DNA from: Stenogyne calaminthoides
Taxonomy: Eukaryota; Streptophyta; Magnoliopsida; Lamiales; Lamiaceae
DNA: 64,000 nucleotides
Direction: 5' to 3'
Assembly: GCA_037126765.1 (NCBI GenBank)
Contig: JBBCBC010000033.1
Coordinates: 7,888,085 to 7,952,084, forward strand
A model generated the notes under the pieces. It did no database searches and had not been told where the DNA came from. It was given only the letters and a program-made list of their open reading frames with translations. This document shows positions 24,324 through 36,249 of this stretch, in pieces. The stretch's first letter is position 1, and each line of letters begins with the position of its first letter. A program made the position numbers and the translations under genes.

Positions 24324-25158
24324 ATATCACAACCTTTTAACCCACTGTTCAATATACTTAAAGACAATTTGCTTACTCGAGAAAATTTTGTTGATTGGTA
24401 TCGTAAACTTACTATTGTCCTAATCGCACAACATCATAACTGGGTTCTTACTGCACCTAAACTTGACAAGCCAACTGACGAATCTAGCAAATCGGATAAG
24501 AATGATTATGTTGACTGGGAGCGGTCCAACGAAATGGCAAAAGTGTACCATCTTGGCTTCAATGTCAGATGTGTTGCAATATCAACACCAAAATGTTGAA
24601 ACTGTTGCGGACATCATGAAAAATCTTAAAACAATGTTCCAACATCAGAACCGAGTGGCTTGTCAGATCACCATGAGGAACATGCTCTAGATGAAAATGG
24701 TGGAGGGAACGCCCGTAAGGGATCACGTTCTCCAAATGATGGCTCACCTAAACAAGCTCGAGGTACTTGGCGCTGAATATGATATCGAGACCCAAATCGA
24801 CTTCATACTCCATTCTCTACCGAAAAGTTTTGAGCAATTCAGGCTGAACTACCAAATGAACAATCATAAGTTCACATTGCTTGATCTGCTACAAGCTTTA
24901 GTGTCGGCAGAAGGGATATTGGGGCAGCAAAGCCAAACCTTGGTGGCAAGTGGTCCTTCTTCTTCTTCTAGGCCAAAAGGGGGTAAGAACAAGAGAAGAC
25001 AAAAGGCCAAAACCAAGTTAACTCGAGCATTGCCAAGAGCAAAGGAAAGGTGAAGGGAGAGGGAGGAGTTAAGAAGTCGGCTAAGGGGAAATGTTTCAAT
25101 TGCGTTAAGAAAGGACATTGGAGGTCGACCTGTTCCAAACCCAAGCAGAATTGAAAGA
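24324..25158 (+). pseudogene. gag of element E (broken)
   Basis: The start codon of the family (MSQPF) is ATA here, so the native start is lost. The reading goes SQPFNPLFNILKDN, NFVDWYRKLTIVL, HHNWVL, frameshifts near 24560, and continues MVEGTPVRDHVLQMMAHLNKLEVLG, LPKSFEQFRLNY. A CCHC zinc knuckle CFNCVKKGHWRSTC is intact at 25092-25133 in another frame. The gag capsid would pack the RNA genome. Confidence 0.85.
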
Positions 25159-25169
25159 AAGGTAATTCT

Positions 25170-26189
25170 CACGCACTAGTTGTTGAAACTTATTTAGCGG
25201 TGTATGCTACACACTCGTGGGTAATTGATATGGGGTCCACTAATCATGTTTATTTCACTTTACAGGGGTTCAAACGGACCTGACAACTTAGTGGGAGTGA
25301 GATCCTCATCACGCTAGGCGACGCTACGAGAGTGGCGGCTGAAGTAGTGGGAGAAGTGAAGCTGTCTTTCAAAGACAGAGTTTTAGTTTTAAAATATGTT
25401 CTTTATGTTCCTAGTTTTAGAATGAACATTGTTTCGGTTTCTAAACTATTTTTGGGTGGATATTCAGTTACTTTTTCTAAACATGTTTCGATTTTTCAAA
25501 ATAATTTGCTTATCTGTCATGGAACGTTGTCGAACAATCTTTACACTATTAACTATTCACACCACGCACAAAATGCATCCTATAACACATCGACTGTTTC
25601 AAGCACTAAAAGAAAACGTTCAACAAACATGAACGAGACACTTCTTTGTCATCTAAGATTAGGCCATATTAATCCGAATAGGATCCAAAGGTTGGTCCAA
25701 GATGGTTCATTGGAGTATCTCCAGGTTGAACCATTTCCAACCTGCGAATCATGTTTGGAGGTTAAAATGACCAAGAGGGCATTTGGAGCCAAGGGGCTTA
25801 GAGCTAAAGAAGTGTACAAAATCATTCACACTGACGTCTGTGGTCCAATGCAAATCAAAGCTAGAGGTGGCTACGAGTATTTCGTTACTTTTATCGATGA
25901 TTACTCATGCTATGGTCCCAAAGATCAAAAGGTTGTAATCAGTACACACTTTAGATTTTTGGAAGAAGACTATATGAACAATAGAAAGCCTAGAAGTGAG
26001 ATTTCCTTAGACGAGTTAAGAGAGGCAACCCCAGCGCCAACAGTACAAGTCGATACACCAAGTGAAATGCTTACACAACCGGAACCACGTCGTAGTGGGA
26101 GGGTTGTCAAACAACCCGAGCGATTCATGGGGATAGGAGAGTCCTCGGACTTGATCCCCGGTGACATTGAGTCAGACCCGTGGACTTAA
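25170..26189 (+). pseudogene. Protease and integrase of element E, core deleted
   Basis: The protease active site reads SWVIDMGSTNH, where G at 32256 has WVVDMGATDH. A long open frame from 25332 covers the rest of the protease, the HHCC region (HLRLGHINPNRIQRL ... CESCLEVKM), and HTDVCGPMQIKARGGYEYFVTFIDDYS. There it jumps from CY to GPKDQKVVISTHF. About 0.5 kb is missing compared with G and H, which removes the third catalytic residue. The shared TATGG at both ends of the loss suggests a microhomology deletion. The frame stays open across the joint. Confidence 0.88.
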
Positions 26190-26738
26190 AACGAGGCGAT
26201 CCAGGATAAGGATGCAGATTCTTGACAAACTGTAATGGAAGCTAAAATGACTTCAATGGATCACATAAAGTGTGGGAGATAGTCGAACCACTTGACGGGG
26301 TAAAACCCATAGGGTGCAAGTGGGTATACAAGAAAAAAAGAGGATTGAACGGTAAGGTGGAAACCTTCAAAGCCAGACTCATGGCGAAAGGGTACACTCA
26401 GAAAGAAGGGATCGATTATGAGGAAACCTTTTCGTCCGTAGCCATGCTCAAGTCCATCCGTATTCTCTTGTCGATTGCAGCGCATCTAGATTTTGAGATC
26501 TGGCAAATGGATGTCAAGACAGCTTTCCTTAACGGAAGTCTTGACGAGGAAATCTATATGCAACAACCCGAAGGCTTCATTGAAAAAGGCGAAGAGCATA
26601 TGGTTTGCAAGCTAAGGAAGTCCATTTATGGACTGAAGCAAGCATCCCGTGCTTGGAATCAATATTTTGATCAGGACATAAAATCTTACGGTTTTGATCA
26701 AAACAATTTCGAGAGTTGTGTTTATAAAAAGCGCGTCG

Positions 26739-26743
26739 AAACT
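26739..26743 (+). repeat. Left target-site duplication AAACT of the nested LTR
   Basis: AAACT occurs here and again at 28074-28078, directly flanking the TG...CA ends. Confidence 0.92.
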
Positions 26744-26989
26744 TGTTGGGATATTTGAGTTTTTATTATTTATGCTAAAACATTATATATTTGTCAACTT
26801 GTATTGTTTAAGTTCATTTCTACAGGTAACAAGTTGAGGGGGAACATATCTGAAGTCTCCTGGGAAAATAGGCCTGAAGATAAGTGGCCTGAATGGAAAA
26901 TTGGCCCGAGGAAAAGTGGCTTGAATGGAAGAAGGCTGAGTCCAAGATCGCTGAACGTCAGATGGCCTGAATGCTAAATTGCTGGAGTC

Positions 26990-27215
26990 CTGAGTGCTGG
27001 AATCTTGAATCCTGAATGCTGAAATGCTGATTGCTGGAATCCTGAAGTGCTGGAATCCTGAGTGCTGGAATCCTGAGTCCTGGGTGCTGGAATCCTGAGT
27101 CCTGTGCGCTGGAATCCTGAGTTCTGGAATCCTGAATCCTGAGTGCTGAGTGCTGAATCCTGAGTGCTGAGTGCTGGATCCTGAATGCTGATTCCTGAAT
27201 GTTGAATGCTGATTT
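26990..27215 (+). repeat. CTG-rich tandem array in U3 of the solo LTR
   Basis: Repeats of GCTGGAATCCTGAGT and close variants (CTGAATGCTGA, CCTGAGTGCTG), period about 14-16 bp. It occupies the same place as the U3 arrays of A, B and J. Confidence 0.85.
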
Positions 27216-27340
27216 CAGAAGGCCTTATGCTGACGTGGACCAATCAGAGGAGGTCAAAAAGTCTGCCAAAAAGCTGCAGAAATTACAGAATAGTATGGAT
27301 TTGAATGTGACTTTCTCCAACGGTAACATTCAAATCCACA

Positions 27341-27350
27341 CTATATATAC
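27341..27350 (+). promoter_or_regulatory. TATA box of the solo LTR
   Basis: CTATATATAC downstream of the repeat array. It fixes the LTR orientation as plus. Confidence 0.65.
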
Positions 27351-27624
27351 AAGCTCTTCCATCATATTAAGTGTGGAAAAATGCTATCAAGCCAAGAGTC
27401 ATATCTTCAAGCATTCCCACCATAGAACACAAATCTGTAGATATCCAAATACAACCATGAGTGTTCTAAACCCAATCTAAGCAACAAATGTTATATCCTA
27501 AGCTTAGCATAAAGGCTAAACCATTGTAAGGGAAAATCTCAACCTAGTTGGAGACAACACCAAACCCAAACCCCATTCTTGAGAGAGAAGTAGTGGTTAA
27601 GTGAGGTAGTTGAAGAGGCAATCC

Positions 27625-27800
27625 CATGGAGGGTGATAAGTCTAGAGGCGAACTCGTGAGGGTGATAAGTCCAGTTTAAAGGCGAACCCGCGAGGGTGAT
27701 AAGTCCAGTTGAGTGAGAACTCATTAAACTTCTGTAAGCAATCCCACAAGGGAGGGTAGACAATCTCGTGGAGGGAGATAAGTCCCGTTTGAGTGAGAGC
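27625..27800 (+). repeat. Short direct repeats in the solo LTR
   Basis: GAGGGTGATAAGTCCAG occurs twice, and a shorter GGGTGATAAGTC and GGGAGATAAGTCCC flank it, in an imperfect array downstream of the TATA box. Confidence 0.6.
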
Positions 27801-28284
27801 TCGATAAATATCTGAGTGTACTGTGTTGACTTACACAATAAACTAGTCGAGTGAGTTGAAGGAATTTCCCTGCGGATAAGGGAGAGTGGACGTAGGAGCT
27901 TGAGTCTCCGAACCACTATACTTTGTTGTGTTCTTTATTGCTTTATGTTCTTGTCATGTGAAAATGTTTAATAACAAGCAAAGCAATTTTTTAAGAGAAA
28001 AGAAGGTTTTTAAAAACCACACTTTTTCCCCTCCCCTTTTTCATAAAATTAAATTTTTTTTTTGGGACCAACAAAACTGCCTTGGTGTTCTTGGTACTAT
28101 ACGTAGATGACATTTTGTTCATTGGGAACGATGTAAAGGTGTTATCAGACGTAAGGTCATGGCTGTCAAAACAGTTTGATATGAAGGACTTGGGAGAAGC
28201 TGGTCATATCCTAGGGATTAAGATCACTCGAGATCGAAGGAAAAAGATGATCGACCTCTCACAAGCTTCACACATAGATACTGT

Positions 28285-29251
28285 TGTCACATCCTGATTT
28301 TTCGTAGGCCAAGTATGCATAAATTTTATAAGAATTTGCAGCGGAAAGTGAAAAAATAAATAAATAAGAATTTAAAGATTCAAAATTTTTCATCGAGATG
28401 TGATTACAATTTTAAAATACAATTTAAATTCAAGTGCTAAAACTAATAAATAAACATGAAGAATAATTTTTCTGAAGACGCATCCACCGTCCCTCCACCG
28501 CACTCCTTCTTAATCTGTAAAATGTTAAATGTATGGTATGAGCAAAACCACTAGCTCAGTGAGGTCACTTTGACAGTACTAAATATAATGTATAAACAAA
28601 ATGGATACAACAATTCACGTCAATCACAAATAATATACATAAACTTTTCATCATGCTCTTTAATTTAAGTTATACAGTTATCCCAAGGATATATCTATTG
28701 TTAATCCCACTGGGCCCCCCTCAAAGACCTCTTATCAGTCCCGAGTTCTTGTCTTGTGCATGCCTTTCATAAATTTTCTTATAATACTTATTATTCTTTC
28801 ATGCCATGTCATGCGCAAATAAACAAATCATTCATACAAAATATTCAGTAAAGGCAAAGTAAACCACACCTTAAATCTTGATGTCGTAGATGCAGATGTG
28901 TGCAACGAAATAACTTTAATTCTTTTTGCGAAAAATCCATGAGTTGTGAAAAAGTATGAAATAATATTTTTCTACGTGTTTTGATTTCATAAAAAGAGAC
29001 CTCTATTTATAGGGATGAAAATATATTTTCTAGAGAAATTAAGATTTGAATATCTCATGAAAATTTTGAGATTTGATTATACAGAAAATATATACAATGA
29101 TGGGAAAGAGTTATTAGTTGAGAAAAATAAGGTGATATAAATAATGAAATCGTGGTTTTTAATTTAGTTATAAAATATTAAAGCTAACTGAAAAATTGAG
29201 AAACTTAAGCATGAATCCTCGAGATCAAAAATTTATTTAATGTATCTTAGC

Positions 29252-29292
<41 letters not shown>

Positions 29293-29442
29293 TATGAATA
29301 TTTTAATATATAAACTAAATATTAAACTTTGAAGATATACGAACATAAACATTATATTGTATATATATATATACATATGATAAGAATGAATTTTTTTAGT
29401 ATGTGTCTAAAATAATTAATTTAAAACCTTTGGGGTGTTACA
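28285..29442. mobile_element. Second nested LTR-like insertion in RT of E (1158 bp)
   Basis: Starts TGTCACATCCTGATTTTTCG and ends GGGGTGTTACA, near-inverted ends typical of many plant Ty3/gypsy LTRs (TGTAACACCC...). Flanked by CTGT (4 bp), or ACTGT if the last A is shared. No coding content. The family is not certain. Confidence 0.75.
29253..29283. repeat. AT dinucleotide microsatellite
   Basis: About 15 AT units inside the nested LTR-like insertion. Confidence 0.9.
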
Positions 29443-29684
29443 CTGTCTTGAAGCGTTTCAGCATACAAGATTTTAAGAAAGACTTTGTACCTTTCAGACA
29501 CGGAATCCATCTATTCAAAGAAATGTGTCCCAAGACAAAAAAGGAGATAGATGACATGAAGGGTATTCCTTATGCTTCAGTTGTAGGAAGCCTCATGTAT
29601 ACAATGATGTGCATGAGATCGGATATCTGTTTTGTCGTAGGCATGGTAGCAAGATATCAAAGTAACCCTGGAAAGGAGCATTGA

Positions 29685-30248
29685 ACAGCAGTTAAAAACA
29701 TTCTAAAGTATCTGAAAAGGACTCAGGATAGAATGTTGGTTTATCAGTCAGACAGTCTAATCCCTTTCGGTTACACGGACTCAAATTTCCAATCGGACTT
29801 AGATTCCAGAGAGTCTACCTCGGGTAGTGTGTTCTGCATGGGAGGAGGAGTCATGACATGGAGAAGCATAAAACAGAAATGTATCGCAAATTCTACCATG
29901 GAAGTCGAATATGTAGCTGCTTGTAAAGCAGCGAAAGAAGCGGTTTTGCTCAGAAACTTCTTAGTGGACTTGGATGTTGTTTTGGATTTGCCCAGCACCA
30001 TCACAATTTACTGTGATAATGCCAGAGCAGTTGCAAATTCAAGGGAACCGAGAGCCCACAAAGCCAACAAACACATAGAAAGAAAATATCATCTTATACG
30101 AGAAACCGTTAAGAGAGAAGACATAGAGGTGACAAAGATTGCATCGAAAGACAACCTAGCAGATCCATTCACAAAGGGTCTGCCTCAGAATACATTCGAG
30201 AGACATGTGGAAGGAATGTGTGTCAAGAGCATTGGCAATCTGCTTTGA
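29685..30248 (+). pseudogene. RNase H of element E
   Basis: Open from just after the TGA to a natural stop. It shows the copia RNase H residues: GYTDSNFQSDLDSRESTSG (Asp), STMEVEY (Glu), IYCDNARAV (Asp) and HIERKYHLIRE, then the end block NLADPFTKGLPQNTFERHV. In a live element it removes the RNA template after minus-strand synthesis. It looks intact in itself but lacks a usable upstream frame. Confidence 0.9.
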
Positions 30249-30359
30249 GTATAAGTGGGAGAAATGATATTAGGTTCGTGTAGGTGACATTAGATGTCAC
30301 ATAGAACAAGAGACATGATGTAGTATACTTAAAAGCAGACTTTGAGTATAAGTGGGAGA
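30247..30359 (+). promoter_or_regulatory. Duplicated polypurine-tract-like signal of element E
   Basis: GAGTATAAGTGGGAGA occurs at 30247-30262 and again at 30344-30359. The second copy abuts the 3' LTR and is the likely plus-strand primer. Element H has the same pair. Confidence 0.75.
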
Positions 30360-30360
30360 T

Positions 30361-32047
30361 TGTTGGGGTTATACTATAAAGTATGCTTTCACTTTATATA
30401 TAACCAAACTAAGTTTCTTATTTATTTACTGAAATAAATTATTTATCACTGTTGCATTAAATATGATTGAATGTATATATTTATTGCATATCTGTTCATT
30501 AAAAAGTACGTGTTACATTGTAGTTAATGTGGTGATACCAGATCACAAAAGATCACATTAACAAATCCTTGTAACTAAGTACAAAATTCACAACCTAGAT
30601 GGAAATGAACAATCCATCGTGAAAGGTTGAAGTGTAAGGCTCAGATTGGTTTGACGTGCATTATGATGCGCTGAATAGGACCTACAATGAGGATAAATTA
30701 TTCAGTACTGAACATGGAAGAATTAGACCTCAGTGGTTATTTATTTCTTAATCTTTGTTCCTTAAATAGAATCGTGTGAAATTAATAACTATTGCTTTGA
30801 CTTATGTTGGGTACAGAGTCATTGTGACTTGATACTTTATATCTTGGGCAATATTATTAGTTACATGACGATTGCTAAGATTTAATACGGAGAATTGTGT
30901 GCAAGTACGTCTTGCTTGATTTTTCCCCTTGGGAGGCTCAGAAGATTTATCATACCAAATCTTGGAAGTGGAATTAATTTCCGGTATGGATAATAATGTT
31001 GAGTCATTCTTAAACCAAGGATAAAAGATATTAATTAATATAAAGCTTTTTTAATGGCTTGAATTAATTAATGGACTAAGATAATCTTAAACACATGAAA
31101 TAATAATCGAGAGTCATATTATAATAAAATAGGTTAAGATGGATAGTGCAATATTAATTATGTAGTAGGATTAATTAATATTTATGGGCTTGAATAATAT
31201 TGTGGCTCAAAATTGAATATTCAAAGTCCATTGGAAGGTCCAATCTTAATTCTCATAAAGGTCTCTTTAGTAGCCCAAAGATAAAGTCCAGTTACTGAAA
31301 AAGGTGCTTAAAATAAAAGAAATATTGTTGCCGTATTTTTCCAATTTTTCAAAAATTATGATTAGGAGAGAGAAAAAAAATTCTTGATTTTCTTGGAAAG
31401 ATTTTATAGAATAATTATTCTTGAGATACAAGTTTATCCCAAAAATTCAAGATAAGTCAAAGATTATTTTTCTTCGTTTATTTACCAAGATTTTCGAAAA
31501 ATTATGGAGTGTGGGGAAAGAAAAGATATTTTGTGATTATTATGGAAATAGAATATACAAGATATATTCAAGATTGTATATTGGGAAGATACAAATAAAT
31601 TTTTTAACCCTAATATGACACAAAATTTTTGCCCCCCTCATCTCTATATATAGGGGATGAATTTTTCATCCCCAACACAATTCCATGTGTTGGAAAAATT
31701 AGAAATCCACAAAGGTGGTGCAACATATTTTTCTTTTTCTTTTCTGTTAATTGTTCGCGAGCTCCCTACCACCGGATTGTCCAACAAGGACGTGGGAATA
31801 CTAAAGAAGGACTTTGGGTGTGTTCGTCGAATTGTTGCTCATTTGTCTCTGTTTGATTCTCCAAAAAGGTACGCCATACGTAACTCCTAGAAATTCACAT
31901 GTGTAAGATTTACGTGTTTTATTATATGCATGATGTGTTGTTGCTATTTAATTGTTATTTGAATTAATATAGGATTAATTCATGCTAGTAATAATTAAAT
32001 AATTTAAATTGCACCTCCAATAGATCCGGACACCCTATTTCCCAACA
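30361..32047 (+). mobile_element. 3' LTR of element E (1687 bp)
   Basis: Starts TGTTGGGGTTATACTA right after the polypurine tract and ends CTATTTCCCAACA, next to AGGGG. CTCTATATATAGGGG near 31642 is a likely TATA box. Confidence 0.93.
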
Positions 32048-32052
32048 AGGGG
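32048..32052 (+). repeat. Right target-site duplication of element E (AGGGG)
   Basis: Matches 19805-19809. Confidence 0.93.
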
Positions 32053-33813
32053 AGGTAAGAATGAGAAGAAGGCAAAAAGTCCAGACCAAGTCAATTCAAT
32101 TTTTGCCAAATCAATCCAAGGACATGGTAAGGGGAAGTGTTTTAACTGCGATCAGAAAGGACATTGGAGATCGGCATGTTCTAAGCCCAAACGGGCAGGA
32201 AAGAAAGGTAATACTCATGCACTAGTTGTTGAAACTTGTTTAGCGGCGTATGCTTCCCATTCGTGGGTGGTGGATATGGGAGCCACTGATCATGTTTGTT
32301 TCACTTTACAGGGGTTCAAATGGACCGACAACCTAGTGGGAGTGAGATCTTCATCACACATGGCGGCTACAAAAGTGGCAGCTGAAGCAGTGGGAGAAGT
32401 GCAACTTTCTTTTGTAGATAGAGTTTTAATTTTAAGAGATGTTATTTACGTGTTTAGTTTTAGAAAGAATTTAATTTCAGTTTCTAAACTCTTTTATGAT
32501 GGAAATTCGATTTCTTTTAATAAAGTTGTTATCATTGCTCTAAATAATGAGTTTATCTATCATGGAACGTTGTCAAATAATCTCTATACAATTAACTGTG
32601 CACACCACTCACAAAATGCATCTTATAACACATTGACTATTTCAAGTAATAAAAAGAAACGTTCAGCAGACGTGAACAAAACACTTCTATGGCATCTGAG
32701 ACTAGGTCATATTAATCCAAAGAGGATCCAAAGGTCGGTTCAAGATGGTTCATTGGAGCCTCTCCGGGTTGAACTATTTCTAACTTGCGAATCATGTTTT
32801 GAGGGTAAAATGACCAAGAGTGCATTTGGAGCCAAGGGGAATAGAGCCAAAGAAGTGTTAGAAATCGTTCACACTGACGTATGTGGTCCAATGTCAATCA
32901 AAGAAAGAGGAGGTTATGAGTATTTCGTTACTTTTATCGATGATTACTCAAGATATGGATATATTTTTCTTATGAAGCATAAATCTGAGACCTTTGATAA
33001 ATTCAAAGAATTTAAGGCTCAAGCTGAGAATCATAGGGAAAAGAGTATCAAGTTTCTACGATCTGATCGTGGAGGCGAATACCTCAACGACTAATTTTTG
33101 AACTACTTGTCAGGCGAAGGGATTGTATCCCAGTTGACTGCATCCAGAACCCCTCAACAAAATGGGGTTGCAGAACGAAGAAACAGAACCCTTTTAGAAA
33201 TGATTAGATCAATGATGAGTTATGCGGATCTACCCAAGTCATTCTGGGGTCACGCCTTGGAAACAATGGCTTACATTCTAAACTTGGTGCCATTCAAATC
33301 TGTTCCCAAAACCCCTAAAGAGTTGTGGACCGGACGCAAGCCCAGTTTAAGACACATGAGAATCTGAGGGTGTTCGGCATACGTGTTGGACAAGAAAGCC
33401 GATAAATTGGATCCACGTTCAGAATTAAGGTTGTTTATAGGGTATCCCGAGGGAACGAAATGATGCATGTTCTATGGTCCCGAATATCAAAGAGTCGTAA
33501 TTAGTACGCACTTTAAATTTTTGGAAGAAGACTATATGAGCGATAGAAAGCCCAGAAGTGAGATTACCTTAGACGAGCTAAGTGAGCCAACTCCAATGCC
33601 AATTGTACAAGTTGATATACCAAGCAACACACTTATTCAACCGGAACCTCGTCGTAGTGGGAGGGTTGTTAGATAGCCTGAGCTATTCATGGGGATGGGA
33701 TTCTTCGGACTTGGTCCCCAGTGATGATGAATCAGACCCCTGGCCTTACAATGAGGCGATCCAAGGCAAGGATTCAGATTCTTGGCAAACAACAATGGAA
33801 GGTGAGATGGGTT
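32053..33813 (+). pseudogene. gag tail, protease and integrase of element G
   Basis: Directly continues the gag cut at 19809. A complete CCHC knuckle CFNCDQKGHWRSAC lies at 32138-32179, then the protease site SWVVDMGATDHVC. The integrase has its HHCC region (LWHLRLGHINPKRIQR ... CESCFEGKM) and all three catalytic blocks: HTDVCGP, FIDDYSRYGY, and QNGVAERRNRTLLEM. A stop (TAA near 33092) follows GGEYLND. Further stops are near 33365, 33461 and 33674. The C-terminal part reaches the linker before RT (QPEPRRSGRVVR), and the sequence breaks at the LTR of element H. Confidence 0.9.
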
Positions 33814-35457
33814 TGTTGGGAAATAGGGTGCCCGGATCTATTCGAGATACAATTTAGATACAAATTTAAATTATTTAATTATTACTTGCATGAATTAATC
33901 ATATATTAATTCAAATAATAATCAAATAGCAACAACACATCATGCATATAATAAATTCACGTAAATCCTACACATGGTGATTTCTAGGAGTTACGTAAGG
34001 CGTACCTTTTTGACGAATTAGACGGAGGCAGATGAGCAATAGTTCAACGAACACACACAAAGTTCTTCTTTAGTATTCCCACGTCCTTGTTCAACAATCC
34101 GGTGGTAGGAAACTTGCGAACAATTAGCAAAAGGGAAAAAGAAAAATATATGCCACCACCATTGTGGATTTCTAATTTTTTCAACACATGGAACTATACT
34201 GGGGATGAAAGATTCATCACCTATTTATAGATATGGAGAGGACGAAAATTTCATGATAATTAGATAAAATATCTTTTATTCCCCAATATCTATCATTTTC
34301 AAAAATTCACAATTAAAAGGAAGAAAAGGAATCTTTGGCTTTTCTTGAATTTATGGGATAAACTTGTATCTCAAGAATACTTATTCCATAAATCTTTCCA
34401 AGAAAATCAAGAAAAAAATATTCTCTCTCCTCTTAATTTTTTCGAAATATTGAAATAAATATGGCATTAATATTTCTTTTATTTTAAGCACCTTTTTCAG
34501 TTATTGGACTTTATCTTTGGGCTACTAAAGGGGCCTTTAGGAGAATTAAGATTGAACCTTCTAATGGACTTTGAATTTTCAATATTGAGCCATAATATTA
34601 TTCAAGCCCATAAAATTAATTAATCCCACTACATAATTAATATTGCACTATCAATCTTAACTCATATTATTGTAATATGACTCCCGGTTATTATTTTTCT
34701 TGTTTAAGATTATCTTAGTCTATTAATTAATTCAAGCCACTGAAAAGCTTTATATTAATTAATATCTTTTATCCTTGGTTTAAGAATGGCTCAACATTAT
34801 TATCCATACCGGAAACTAATTCCACTTGCAAGATTTGGTATGATAAATATTCTAAGCCTCCCAAGGAGACAAATCACGCAAGTTTTACTTGCACACGATT
34901 CTCCGTATTAAATATTAGCAATCGTCGTGTAACTAATAATATTGCCCAAGATACAGAGTATTGAGTCACAATGACTCTCTACTCAACATAAGTCAAAGCA
35001 ATAGTTATTAATATCACACGTACGATCCTATTTAAGGAACATAGATTAAGAAATAAAGAACCACTGAGGTCTAATTCTTTCATATTCAGTGCTGAAAAAT
35101 TTATCCTAGTTGTAGGTCCTATTCAGCGCATCATAATGCACTAGTGTAATCTCTTGGCCAAGACAAGTCAATCTGAGTCTTACACTTCAACCTTTCACGA
35201 TGGACTGTTCATTTCCATCTAGGTTGTGAATTTGTACTTAGTTACAAGGATTTGTTAATGTGATCTTCTGTGATCTGGTATCACCATATTTACTACAATG
35301 TAACACGTACTATTTAATGAACATATATGCAGTAAATATATATAACATTCAATCATATTTAATGCAACAGTGATAAATAATTTATTTCAGTAAATAATAA
35401 GAAATTAAGTTTGGTTATATATAAAGTAAAAGCACACTTTACAGTATAACCCCAACA
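33814..35457 (-). mobile_element. 3' LTR of element H (1644 bp)
   Basis: On the minus strand starts TGTTGGGGTTATACTG and ends CTATTTCCCAACA, as in element E, in the opposite orientation. Confidence 0.92.
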
Positions 35458-35458
35458 A

Positions 35459-35568
35459 TCTCCCACTTATACTCAATGTCTGCTTTTAAGTATACTACAT
35501 CACGTCTCGTGTCCTATGTGACATCTAATGTCTACACAAACCTAATAACATTTCTCACACTTATACTC
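35459..35568 (-). promoter_or_regulatory. Duplicated polypurine-tract-like signal of element H
   Basis: The minus-strand word GAGTATAAGTGGGAGA is at 35459-35474 beside the LTR. A copy with one mismatch lies at 35553-35568, at the RNase H stop. Confidence 0.7.
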
Positions 35569-36180
35569 AAAGTTGATTGGCAACGGTCTTGACACCCATT
35601 CCTTCCACATGTCTCTCGAATGTGTTCTGAGGCAGACCCTTTGTGAATGGATCTGCTAGGTTGTCTTCCGATGCGATCTTTGCCACCTCTATGTCTCCTC
35701 TCTTAACAATTTCTCGTATAAGATGGTATTTTCTTTCTATGTGTTTGCTTGCTTTGTGGGCTCTCGGTTTCCTTGAATTTGCAACTGCTCCGGCATTATC
35801 ACAATAAACCGTGATGTTGCTGGGCAAATCCGGAACAACGTCCAAGCCCACTAAGAAGTTTTTGAGCCAAACCGCTTCTTTCGCCGGCTTCCATGGTAGA
35901 ATCTACGATGCATTTCTACTTTACGCTTCTCCATGTCATGGCTCCTCCTCCCATGCAGACCACACTACCAGAGGTAGACTTTATGGAATCTAAGTCTGAT
36001 TGGAAATCTGAGTCCGTGTAACCGATGGAGATTAGACTATCTAACTGATAAACCAACATTCTATCCCGAGTCCTTTTCGGATACTTCAAAATGTTTTTAA
36101 CTGCAGTCCAATTCTCTTTCACAGGGTTATTTTGATATCTAGCGACCACGCCAAAAGCAAAGCAGATATTCGGTCTCGTG
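35567..36180 (-). pseudogene. RNase H of element H (broken)
   Basis: Blocks MVARYQNNPVKE, GYTDSDFQSDLDSIKSTSG, VYCDNAGAVANS, HIERKYHLIREIVKR and NLADPFTKGLPQ are all readable. The frame breaks between 35850 and 35920, where the Glu block (STMEVEY in E) is scrambled. Natural stop at 35567. Confidence 0.85.
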
Positions 36181-36249
36181 CTACAGCTGAAGCCTAAGGA
36201 ACGCCCTTCATGTCATCTATCTCCTTTTGTGTCTAGGGACACATTTCTT

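Larger units (their letters stand above)
26744..28073 (+). mobile_element. Solo LTR inserted in RT of E (1330 bp)
   Basis: Starts TGTTGGGATATTTGAG, ends GGGACCAACA, with a perfect AAACT duplication. It has a TATA box (CTATATATAC, 27341-27350), a CTG-rich array upstream of it, and the U5 block GAGAGTGGACGTAGGAGC seen in A. The ends and U5 block place it near the SIRE-like LTRs. No internal genes, so it is the product of LTR-LTR recombination. Confidence 0.92.
26190..29684 (+). pseudogene. RT of element E, cut twice by LTR-like insertions
   Basis: Three pieces join into one RT domain. 26270-26743 runs from VWEIVEPLDGVKP to FESCVYKKRVET. 28079-28284 holds FLVLYVDDILFIGND (YVDD at 28100-28111) to ASHIDTV. 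29443-29684 runs LKRFSIQDFKK to VVGMVARYQSNP. The reading frame is restored exactly when each insertion and one duplicated flank are removed, so the insertions came after the coding sequence was intact here. A TGA at 29682, one G-to-A change from Trp, ends this part. Confidence 0.9.
19810..32047 (+). mobile_element. Element E: copia element inserted in gag of G, carrying three further insertions
   Basis: 5' LTR starts at 19810, 3' LTR is 30361-32047, and a perfect 5-bp target duplication flanks it. Inside are leader, gag, protease, integrase with a deletion, RT and RNase H. Without the three nested LTR-shaped insertions it would be about 8.2 kb. The 5' LTR lost its last 150 bp or so together with the primer site. 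It closely resembles G and H. Confidence 0.93.

Noticed and set aside
26974..27243. Minus-strand repeat protein (QDSALSTQDS-type) in the solo LTR
   Set aside because: A simple translation of the CTG-rich U3 array, without a start context or conservation.
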